Assembly (NCBI GenBank): GCA_009602725.1 | Contig: WELB01000027.1 | Span: forward strand, 165,163 to 176,700 | Source: Spirogloea muscicola | Taxonomy: Eukaryota; Streptophyta; Zygnematophyceae; Spirogloeales; Spirogloeaceae | Direction: 5' to 3' | DNA: 11,538 nucleotides | Shown: positions 1-8,500 of the stretch, one piece after another | Layout: each line of letters starts with the position of its first letter | How positions within the stretch are numbered: the stretch's first letter is position 1 | Translations under genes and position numbers: made by a program | The notes under the pieces: generated by a model | The model's input: only the letters and a program-made list of their open reading frames with translations | Databases searched by the model: none | Told to the model about the DNA's origin: nothing

Positions 1-225
1 GCCGTCGCCGCCGGCGGCGGCGACGGCGGCGGCGCGAGCGGCGGGCGCGGGCGCCCAACGGTCGGGAGCGGGGGGGGGGGCTAGGGGTGCGAAAAGGGGG
101 CGACGCAGACGGTGGGGCTCCGCCAGTCGTGACTGCATCGTTGCGCAGCCTCGGCTCCCGACTCCGCTGTCTTTGTTTTTGTTACCTTCTGCACCTCTTG
201 ACTCCTTCAATGTTCTTCTTACTGT
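1..225. other. GC-rich low-complexity left edge
   Basis: The first 60 bases are almost pure G and C, with GCC/GGC triplets. A run of ten G follows at about 71-80, then mixed sequence that becomes T-rich by 170-225. The plus frame from base 1 encodes only an Ala/Gly/Arg stretch and stops at TAG (81-83). It could be the end of a low-complexity exon or an edge artefact. No gene can be called. Confidence 0.5.
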
Positions 226-909
226 ATGAATAAATCATCACTAGTTAGTGCACTGAATTTGCTGTCCATTCTTTTCGGGCTGGCTTTGCCAGCCACTCTT
301 CTCTATGAGCGAGCACTTTGTTTACTGGGTTGGGTTGGCCTCCCTTTCTTCTTCATGCTCACCGCGCTCCTTCTATTCCCAGATTGCTCCACAGTCTCAT
401 CCTCTGCATTCAGCAACCAATCGCTTCTTAGGAGCATTCAGGGCCACATAGTGGGCGAGGCTTTTGCTCATGCCGAGTTCTATTCTTTCTTTGCCTTATA
501 CAGTTTATTAGTTTCTGCATGGATGCTGCATACCTGCGGCTTTGCCTCGCTTTCACTTTATCAATCCATCTCCCTTTTTCTCTTGGGCCGAATTGAGTCA
601 GTGATGCAGCTAGTTGAATCGCTCCTCTGGGAGGTCCAGTGGCTAGGCATGCCCGGTCCTGCAGATTTCCGTATGTTTGAGTGGTGTGAGCCTGAGAGGC
701 CAAAGTGCAAAGGCAAGAAGATATCATATGCTCACGCTGGAGGCCCTCCAGCACAAACGACAGGCCGTGAATTCACGAGGAGATGCTCTTCTGGAAGTCA
801 GCCAGTGAGCCAAGGGAAGCTTTATCAATTTAAGAGCAGAGAGTGCTTTACAAGTTGCTGTACATCCATCTACAACCACAACGACAACACTGCCTGGCAC
901 CTCTATTGA
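226..909 (+). CDS. Uncharacterised 227-codon open frame, doubtful
   Basis: An uninterrupted ATG-to-stop frame of 227 codons. The first half is hydrophobic (Leu, Phe, Ala and Ser rich, with possible membrane segments at roughly residues 10-27 and 33-52) and the second half is polar and Cys-rich. I recognise no family. Its start lies in pyrimidine-rich DNA and includes a dispersed repeat (263-314) that recurs near 10844, and its 3' half overlaps a different coding-like frame (665-994). Pyrimidine-rich DNA has few stop codons, which alone could keep this frame open. The confirmed genes here are split into exons of 37-203 nt, so an intronless gene would be atypical. Confidence 0.15.
   Translation: MNKSSLVSALNLLSILFGLALPATLLYERALCLLGWVGLPFFFMLTALLLFPDCSTVSSSAFSNQSLLRSIQGHIVGEAFAHAEFYSFFALYSLLVSAWMLHTCGFASLSLYQSISLFLLGRIESVMQLVESLLWEVQWLGMPGPADFRMFEWCEPERPKCKGKKISYAHAGGPPAQTTGREFTRRCSSGSQPVSQGKLYQFKSRECFTSCCTSIYNHNDNTAWHLY
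263..314 (+). repeat. Dispersed repeat, copy 1
   Basis: About 52 bases that recur at 10844-10895 with about four mismatches. A shorter core recurs at 11307-11333. The centre is a perfect inverted repeat, GGCTGGC-TTT-GCCAGCC, present in both long copies. Further short similarities follow at 423-460 (a CTTCTTAG segment and GGGCGAGGC), which also occur just after copy 2, so the repeated unit may be longer and diverged. The family is unknown. Confidence 0.75.
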
Positions 910-994
910 GCCATTGACTGGGGTATTGCTGATGCGGTCAATGGAACCCATTAAGTTATTGCTGCTGAGACTGTGGGCCCCCGCCCGCACTTGA
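665..994 (+). other. Coding-like fragment with one in-frame TGA
   Basis: In one plus frame, an open stretch follows a plausible splice acceptor (CCTGCAG, ending 664). Its 47 codons include the helix-like segments RRYHMLTLEALQHKRQ and NSRGDALLEVSQ. A TGA at 806-808 interrupts it. The same frame then stays open for 61 codons, with a Thr run and LLLLRLWAPART, and ends at TGA 992-994. A donor-like CA|GTGAGC overlaps the first TGA, but splicing to the nearby acceptor (839) would need a 35-nt intron and change frame. It may be the 3' exons of a gene running in from the left, convergent with GDPD, or a decayed copy. I do not recognise the protein. Confidence 0.25.
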
Positions 995-1242
995 CTGATA
1001 ATTGCAGGGGAAGCTCACACGGCTATAAGTGTGCCTCACCGTTGATATAGCTGTTTATTCGAGGGGAAAAATGAAATAGATTCTGAATAAGTTCTGCATG
1101 TGCAATGGACCGGGGAATTGGCTGCCAATCCCAGTTGAGAATCTAGTTGTCTGCTGGACATGTCTCTGCTGATAGTGAGACCTTATGTGAATGTCAATTG
1201 AGTGCGTGCAAGGAGAAAAGCTGGATACGTGTGAACTGCAGG
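995..1242. other. GDPD 3' flank, no gene seen
   Basis: This stretch lies between the coding-like fragment and the GDPD stop codon. I see no exon on either strand. The lower-strand AATAAA at 1054-1059 is the only clear processing motif. Confidence 0.5.
1054..1059 (-). terminator. Possible poly(A) signal of GDPD
   Basis: The minus strand reads AATAAA about 185 nt past the GDPD stop. No TGTAA, the usual signal in many chlorophytes, lies closer; the nearest is minus-strand TGTAA at 848-852, about 390 nt past the stop. Placement is tentative. Confidence 0.3.
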
Positions 1243-4093
1243 TCAGCCATGGGCCTGTTTCCACTTGCTGATGCTTTTGTGCAAGATATCTGGCCGATCA
1301 GACACCAATAGGTCTACTCCAAGGGCCAGACAATCCAGCTGCATGAAATGCGAAACATTTGGTGTTGTGAGCAGCTTGCAGGTATATGTTCTGGATTTTC
1401 AGTTGCTACTACCTAGCATACATACAATGTAACTGAAGGAAGAAGACAACTTATGAAGGTGAGCTACTTGGATTCCGCGAGTCATAAGGAACACCAAAAC
1501 CATGAGAGTCACCAAGATGCACCTGCCCTTCAGCATTATCCAAGTAATCACCAAAGACAGCCATCCACCTCTGCACAAAAGCCAACAAGGAAAACTTTGG
1601 CATCCACCTCTGCCCACAAGACAACCAGGCAACTCAGTGCCGATTGACAATGTGCAATGTCAGCGAGAATCTTCAAGGCCATTCAGGTTAGGGCTGTCTT
1701 CTGAGGTAGGATAGAGTAAAAGCATCTTGGCTGCTCGACTGTTTCCAAGATTGTGTTGTTCACCTTGCGGTCATGGAAAGCCTTGATCATGCCTGGAGTG
1801 AGCACCTGAGTGAACACTCCACATACCAACATGTCTTCACTCTACATTCGGGTTTAGCAAGGAATGGAGTTGACTAATTGCACCTGACTAATATTGCTAG
1901 TGTCCTGGCCTAGCAACATCTATGATAACACTCATGACAAAATATGCACGTGAGAAGACAGCAGTCGAGGATGTAGTGTCATCCACATAGCTAAGTCAAT
2001 ACGAGGATCATGCAGAGCAATCTCACATGTTCTGAGCAGGTACAAGTCAAGGCATAGTCTTGGTCAACTACCTTGAAGCCCCATCTGTGTGCAGTCGTAC
2101 CAAGAATCTCATGCCGCAGAGGTGCAAGCCAGAGAAGGCCTAGAAGGTACATTGCATACCTGCAGATGACAATGAGCTTCATGTCATCTGCAGATTCAGT
2201 AGTCGGTTGGACGCATGCTAGTGATTCATGCTCAGCTAAACAGTAGCAACCCCCAGACGCGGGAAGAGGACACACTCCACGAGAATACTATAGTACCATA
2301 TTACCATCAATGTCAACAAAATCATAAGATGCATCAGCTCTTACAGTCTGCAGCTACTTAAGCATGTTAAGACTGCTGAAAGCACACAATAATAGCAGTC
2401 AGCATTCTTCTCCATGCAAGGAAAGGCAGAGCGCTTGAATTGTACAAGAAAACCATTGTGTTTTTGTCAGGCGTCACAGGTACACAAGGTGGTCTCTGCT
2501 TTCTAATCTGGGGCAGCGAAAGAAGCAGAAAATGAGGACTATGAGGCAGGCAGCTTGGGAGTGCACGCAAGCTAAGTGGCTCTTGGTGCATTCCACATTG
2601 AATTGCTGGAGTGCCACTAATGCATCATATGCTAATTCTCCTGCTCAAAGAGAATATGAAGAAAAAAACTATGCCTGACCCTCATCCCTGCAAGTATTGA
2701 GGGCTGAGCCCTATGTAACTGCAGCTCCAGAAGATGGAGATGTGCCCACTGCTCACCTCAAGGTTTGCAAGAGTGGGGATAGCCCCACAGACAATTCGTT
2801 CTTCCAAGCCAAGTTTTTTGACCAACTGCAGCATGCAGCTACTCTATTAGTCGTGACACTGGCTCAACGTCACAGCCTTGACATAACCTCCATGATAGTC
2901 TTGACCAAAGAAACTGCTCTACCACTGATCCTTACAGATACTGATCTCTCACCTTAAGAGAATCTTCAACAGCATTGGCTGCTTTGAAGTCGAGGTACAG
3001 CACCAGCTCTTGGCAAGGTGCAAATTCAGTCAATACCTGCTGGAACAGGCTAGACGTCATGGAATAGGAATGTCCTTAAAGGAACAGCTACAAAGAAGAT
3101 CTTGCTGGCAGGAGCAAGCATTAGCATCAGGAATAATGACCAGCTTGGCACAACTATCAGGTTGTAGATAGACTGCACCTCATTCAAAGACGGGATTTGG
3201 TGACCTTGGCCTCGGAAAGGGAAAGATTTGCCCGAGTCTGGAGTGAACCAGTATGCCGCATCTAGCTTCCTGCAGGATCAGTTGCCATTCTGTAGTGTAG
3301 TCAGACACACTATTTTACAGCTGAGCTACACAATTTTGCAATACTCTATGAGCTTCTATGATGCCTTGTTCTGCATATGTCTTTGCATTGTACAAATCTC
3401 AGATACTTCCGTGCAACCTGCATGTTATGTACATAGAAAACCTAAACTTGTCCTTGTCGTTAGGCATCACCTAAGTTCTGCAAATGTGTAATCAGCCACT
3501 AATCCTTTCCCAATGGTAGTGTCATCCACTTGCAGATTGTGCATTATCACCTAGATGAAGAGATGAAGGTGTCATTTTAAGATTCTGTCAAGTGACAGTC
3601 GCGCACGTGTATGTCATCAAAAGTCAACGACCAGGACAGGGACAAGGAGGGCCAGCAACAGGCTTACAAGATGTCCATCCTTTGACTTCTGTATGTCAAA
3701 TTCCAGCATCTGTGTTGTGCATACAGTGCCATTGTCACTGGTTGCCTTCACCACGTTGCGAAAGGCGAGCATTGTGTTCTCTGGCCACAATCGACTTCCA
3801 CCTCTGCAGAGAAAATTCCCTAAATAACCTGGTCAGACAGGTTGTTAACAACTTGTCTCTGCAACTTCATTATGGTGATTATAGTGGATGCATATGGCCG
3901 ACTCACTATGACTTTTGCAGCCGCACCTGTGACTAGCGTGCACAGGTCGTTTGAGCTTTGCCAGCACAGGGCTGATAAGCGGGTCAACAGGTGTATCTCG
4001 TCGCACGTATTTCTCATAGAAGGGCTTGAAAATGAGTAAGACAGCTCCCAGGCTTCCAGCCACACTGACAGCAATTGCAGCCGAAGGGTACAT
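1243..4093 (-). CDS. GDPD: Membrane-anchored glycerophosphodiester phosphodiesterase, 11 exons
   Basis: Exons on the minus strand in order: 4093-3927, 3803-3668, 3550-3471, 3269-3179, 3036-2953, 2825-2757, 2347-2305, 2187-2072, 1805-1764, 1570-1523, 1338-1243. They join to 972 nt (323 residues); every intron is GT-AG and every junction keeps frame. The enzyme hydrolyses glycerophosphodiesters to an alcohol and a glycerol phosphate. Visible motifs are HRGG (55-58), ENT (64-66), LEFD (89-92, metal ligands E90 and D92), the second catalytic His H105, LDFK (173-176) and the C-terminal GVDLLVSDRP (299-308). A hydrophobic segment at residues 5-22 suggests an N-terminal anchor, and the length fits the eukaryotic GDPD1 type (about 310-320 residues). 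The start is the first ATG after an upstream in-frame TGA, with A at -3. An acceptor-like site at 4130 suggests a 5' UTR intron. Oddities: MHN replaces the usual HD pair, and exon 10 has a duplicated acceptor. The family call is firm. The exact substrate is not, since some GDPD1-type enzymes act as lysophospholipase D. Confidence 0.9.
1562..1639 (-). repeat. 39-nt tandem duplication over a GDPD splice acceptor
   Basis: Two adjacent 39-nt units (1562-1600 and 1601-1639) share a perfect 13-base block, CATCCACCTCTGC on the plus strand, and remain similar over roughly the first 32 bases. On the minus strand each block is an acceptor followed by the codons AGG TGG ATG. The proximal one (exon from 1570) is the acceptor that fits the family. 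The distal one would start the exon at 1609 and add 13 in-frame residues without a stop. Confidence 0.8.
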
Positions 4094-5540
4094 ATTGACA
4101 GAACCCGACACAGTGGAACAGGTAAGTATCTGTAAGATACAATTGAGAGTTGCTCAGTAGAGGCTTCCTGCAAGCTTGTGCATCAGAAGTGATTTGTGGA
4201 ACAGATACTGGCTTCAACAGAAGGCAGTAGCACATTTTGGGCTAGTGGTTCGTCTTGCCCCTTAAGCTGAATGCAGGTGTCAGTGCAGAGGCGTTGGTGC
4301 TGTGTTGTGATAAATCTAAAACTGGGAGCATAATGCAATGCTTCCATACCTGACTACCACGTTCTAGCCATAATACGTTCAAGTCAAATGACTGATACTG
4401 CATACACACAAAGCATGCCAAGACATACCAACAACATGTCGCCCACTGCGACTGACCTGCTCAAGTTGCTCGAGAGCAGTAATTGTGCTATGTCATTCAA
4501 GTCCGCACAGGAAGGACAGAGAGAAGGACAATTCTTCCAATCTCAGCACGAACGTCAACTTTCAAACCGCCTGGCCAAGTCAGCCTCTTGTCTCATTGCA
4601 AATCCAACGTGGCCAGCGGCCGCTGCTGATGACATGGAGAGCCGCACTGGCACGGCGGCGTTCGCGGCCGCCACCCGGCTCCGTGAGTGGCGTGGCAAGT
4701 GCTGCTGGCAGCCGCAGGCCGCCGGCGGCAACGACGCTGGCCGGGACGCAGAAATGGCGATGGGAGGGACTGTTTTAAGTAGGGGGCGATGACTGTCATT
4801 GGCATTTCCTTTTCTGACGAGCGTACCCCAGCCATTGCCTTACATAAGAGAGAGAGAAGGCGCGCGGGGCGCATGAATTGAAAGGGAGGCCAATTCAAGC
4901 CAATACATTGTTCAGGCAGAGTCGAGTGCAGACTAAACAATGCTACATAACACGGAGACCTAAATCAAGGTACCTAAGATGACATTAGTACCCACGGGTG
5001 AGCACAAACAAATCTGACAAGCTAACTTGGGGAGCTGGAGCGCCGCCACGAAAGCCGAAATAAGAAGGAGCATTTTTGCCGCTGGCTGGCAACGGCAAGT
5101 CAGCACCGGGAAGTTCACTAGTGATAGTGGAGACGATCGTTTGGAATCCTGTATATTCTTTACTACCAAAACTGATTGCAGCCAGGTGACGGGTCACGGT
5201 CAGCTGCCGCTGCTGGCAAATCGATCTGCCGTCCACTGCAAACTCCGTCGCCGCCGCTGCACGCCGCCATTGCCGCCGCCGCCGCTGCCAGCTTGCCCGA
5301 CGTCGTGTCTAGCCGCCGGCACTCAACGCCGGCATTCGCCGCAAGATCGAGGGCTGGTTTCCGCGAGCATTGTAGATATCTTGCAAGCCAGATGCACTCC
5401 TTGTGCAGCTCAATCAGCAGATCAAGCGCTGCTCGCTGAAGGGCTGGAGTCACCAGGTGTGGCCGCAGTGAACGTGAGATACTTGCAGCCATGCTTGCAA
5501 CAGCATCTCGACGCTGCTTCAGTCATTGACGTATTGAGAT
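4094..5540. promoter_or_regulatory. Shared upstream region between divergent GDPD and ALN
   Basis: This 1,447-base stretch separates the two start codons and should hold both promoters and 5' UTRs. It has two GC-rich islands, about 4610-4765 (several NotI-like GCGGCCGC elements) and about 5205-5345 (GCC/GCT triplet runs). Several open frames cross the islands on both strands, but none matches a family I know. An acceptor-like CTTACAG on the minus strand (ending 4130), just upstream of the GDPD ATG, fits a 5' UTR intron. No TATA box or transcription-factor site can be assigned with confidence. Confidence 0.5.
5163..5492 (-). CDS. Uncharacterised minus-strand open frame, doubtful
   Basis: A 109-codon ATG frame whose first residues (MAASISRSLRPHLV) are basic and Ser/Ala-rich, like an organelle presequence. 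A helix-like segment (ALQRAALDLLIELHKE) follows, then an Ala/Gly stretch across the GCC-repeat island. The ATG lies only 48 bases from the ALN start codon on the other strand. It could be the first exon of an independent gene, an upstream exon of GDPD, or a GC-rich chance frame. No family is recognised and no downstream exon could be joined. Confidence 0.15.
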   Translation of the reverse strand: MAASISRSLRPHLVTPALQRAALDLLIELHKECIWLARYLQCSRKPALDLAANAGVECRRLDTTSGKLAAAAAAMAACSGGDGVCSGRQIDLPAAAADRDPSPGCNQFW

Positions 5541-8500
5541 ATGGAGCTCCTGAAGCCCCTGTACACCAGCTGGGCGACGCCGGTCCTGCTCTTTGCCATC
5601 GCTTATGCCTGCGTGTACCTTCCTCATCGCGAGAAAGAGGTGCGGCCTGCACAGCAAGCTTACCAGGCAGCCTTGCCTGCCTGACTGGCGTGTGTAACAC
5701 AGCTCAAATGCCAACCTGAACATCAACATGCAATCATTGCTGGTCACTGCTGCACCTACTCGTGAGTTCCTTGCCATGTCAAGTTTGCCCTGACGTTGCT
5801 AATCCTCGTCCTACCTGATCAATGCAGCTCCAAGAAGCCTGCAGTCTGTACGACTATGAGCACTATGTGCTGTATAGCAGGCGGGTCGTGACACCAAAAG
5901 GGGTTCAACCTGCTGCAAGTACGTTGTATTTCGCCCAAAGTACCAGCTGTACTCAGCAAGTACTCCCTTTGTACAGACGTATTTGTGATAGGTACCTAGT
6001 ATACTGTTGCTGACACTGTGCCAAAGCTGAAATGCACAATGCACACCACACTAGAGCTTCTAGCAGGAACAATTGATCAAGCATATCACGTGCTTGTCTT
6101 GGGAGCAATTGTATACGTTACCTCAGTCACATGATGGGGTCTGAATGGCAAGCCCTATTTCGCAGGATCAGCTGCTGCTTAGCTGACCAGTGCAATGAGG
6201 CTTGCAGTTGAGGTCATGCACGGAAGGATTGCTTCCGTGATAAAGCGACAAGAAGCACCTGTCACTTCAGAGAAGCTTCCAGTCATAGATTACGGCAGCC
6301 TTGTTATCTCTCCAGGACTTGTTGACATGTAAAGCCATCAGAGCCATCTCATGCCAAATGCACTCTGATAAGAATCGGCAGATCTTGCCATCATCCCCTC
6401 ACAGAGAGTCCTTTCAAATCTTGAACAGCCAGGAGACTTTTGCCGCTTGCATGCTTGTACTTCTCTATATCTAACAGAGGTTTGTGTGCATGCTGAAGGA
6501 GCCAATAGCGTTGACAGACTTACTTGAGAGTGCCATGTCGCCTATATGAGCAGTCAAATCATGAAGGGAATTTCAGGAACAACAAGTCAAGGGCACAGCC
6601 AATACTGCAGTGTGATTCTTGCTGATTGCGAAGTGTGCATCTGGTGCAGTCATGTCCATCTGAATGAGCCAGGTCGCACTGAGTGGGAAGGGTTTGTCTC
6701 AGGAACTCGTGCTGCTGCAGCAGGTGGTGGACTCACAAAAGTTGGACAAGTGCATGCGTAGTTCCTCTCTTGCTCTTTGCCGCTTTATTGTGTGATACAA
6801 TGCTGGCTTGTGAGTGCACGTTTCCGACAATTCAGCACAGACTTCACATGAAATGTGGGCTTGAGTTGTCCTCAAATCAAAACCTGTGCACTTCCTGTAG
6901 GTGGCATCACAACTTTGGTGGACATGCCCTTAAACAGCATACCAACAACTATCAACAAAGAGGCATTGCTCCTCAAGGTTTGTGTTTGCTTCTGACCTCG
7001 ATTATGGCTTTTCAGACAGCGATAATATGATAATATGCTCGTGCAAGGGCTTGAGGAGTCCGAGCATTGCCTGGTATTTGCGGGGGGAAGAAATCCAAGA
7101 AAGAGCTTTTAATATCCAGTTATTGATCTTCATTCACAATAGATAGAAAGACTTCAACTTTGTAGCATGTTTCAAGTGTCCTTAGCTGTTTGCTTCAGGT
7201 CCTCAGTCAACTTAGGTGCTCATTCTTTGGGCTTGATGACAGCTGGCGGCAGCCAAAGGGAAACTAGCGGTTGATGTGGGTAAGCAACAATAATATCTGT
7301 CTGCCAGTCTTTGTCGCACAAGTCAGTGCTCGCTGTGTATGAGCACGACATTGGTGCCTGCTTTCAGAGCACCATAATTTAGCTGTACTTCTTTTCGCAC
7401 ATTGAGCAACACGTGGATGCTATAGTAATCCTCAATGACTCAGCTGCTGTGGCCTCTCCTTGGCAGGCTTCTGGGGAGGTCTTGTGACAGAAAATGCATT
7501 GGAGCCTGCTGTCTTGGATGACCTGCTTAAAGAAGGTGCTCTGGGTTTGAAGGTAGGCATAGACTGTACCAGTACGACTGCATCTAGATCGCCACTGTCA
7601 AGACCTGCAATGCTCAAATTTCTCAGCACGTGTGTGTTGTCATTGCCATTGCAGTCTTTCATGTGTCCTTCCGGCATCAATGACTTCCCTGACACAAATG
7701 CTACTCACTTTGAGGTTAGCCAGTTGATGCTACCCTTGCTTTGTTGCTTTCTTGGTGTCGTAGCCGTATGCTCTCAAGCTCTACGTTCAGCTTGCACAAG
7801 ATCACATCGATCCTGATGGATAATCAGTTTATGCTTGCATTTCACTTGTTAAGCTGTTGCATCCTATAAAGTTCAGCAATGCTTACAGAAGCCATTCTTG
7901 CCAGTAGGTAGCCCTACCAATACTTGCAAAATATGGGCGGCCACTACTTGTCCACGGAGAGCTCGTTCTGCCAATTGTGAACAGTGACCATGGGCAGCAA
8001 GAAGAAGACCCGCAGAACTATTTCACCTATCTCCGCTCACGACCACCCTCCTGGCAAGTCCTGCAACTCTCCTCAGAAGCATGGATGCTCGAGGCCCTTC
8101 TTACGCTGCCAACATTAGACTTATGCTTCCTAAGAGTGGGGTTATCCTGCTTTAGCTACTCGGGCTTGTAGTATGGGATTCGTCAGTTTCCTCCCAACCT
8201 TCTGCAATAAGAAGAGAGCTTCCCAATTGCAGGGAGGAGGCAGCTGTGAGGCATCTGATGCAAGTAGCCAATGAAACTGCACCAGGCGGCTATGCTGAAG
8301 GTGCTCGAGTACATCTGGCACATCTATCTGATCCAAATTGCCTTCCACTCATCGAGGTAATTTAGACTTCAGTTTCAGAAGGTTGGAGTTGGATGTAAAC
8401 TGCATCCAGAGCTCAAAGCATGCACCTACGAGAGTTTGTGACTGAGTTGCAGTTGCAATCATTTTCACAATGTCCAGGAAGCAAAGGTAGCAGGGGCTGA

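Noticed and set aside
806-808. In-frame TGA as a possible selenocysteine codon
   Set aside because: No known selenoprotein family matches the flanks and no SECIS-like hairpin was identified downstream. Decay or an unrecognised splice is simpler.
1975-3530. Shared 13-mer TAGTGTCATCCAC at about 1976 and 3518
   Set aside because: One or two chance 13-mer matches are expected in a window this size, and the similarity does not extend.
3592-3936. Plus-strand 114-codon open frame inside GDPD
   Set aside because: It is antisense to GDPD exons 1-2 and their intron. The minus-strand reading carries the HRGG, ENT and LEFD motifs.
4388-4792. A 134-codon plus-strand open frame upstream of ALN
   Set aside because: It is low-complexity, Ala/Arg-rich over a GC island, has no recognisable domain and cannot be joined to ALN exon 1 in frame.
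5027-5719. A 230-codon plus-strand open frame
   Set aside because: It lacks an ATG start, runs through the GCC-repeat island, and overlaps ALN exon 1 in a different frame. The ALN frame is the one supported by family similarity.
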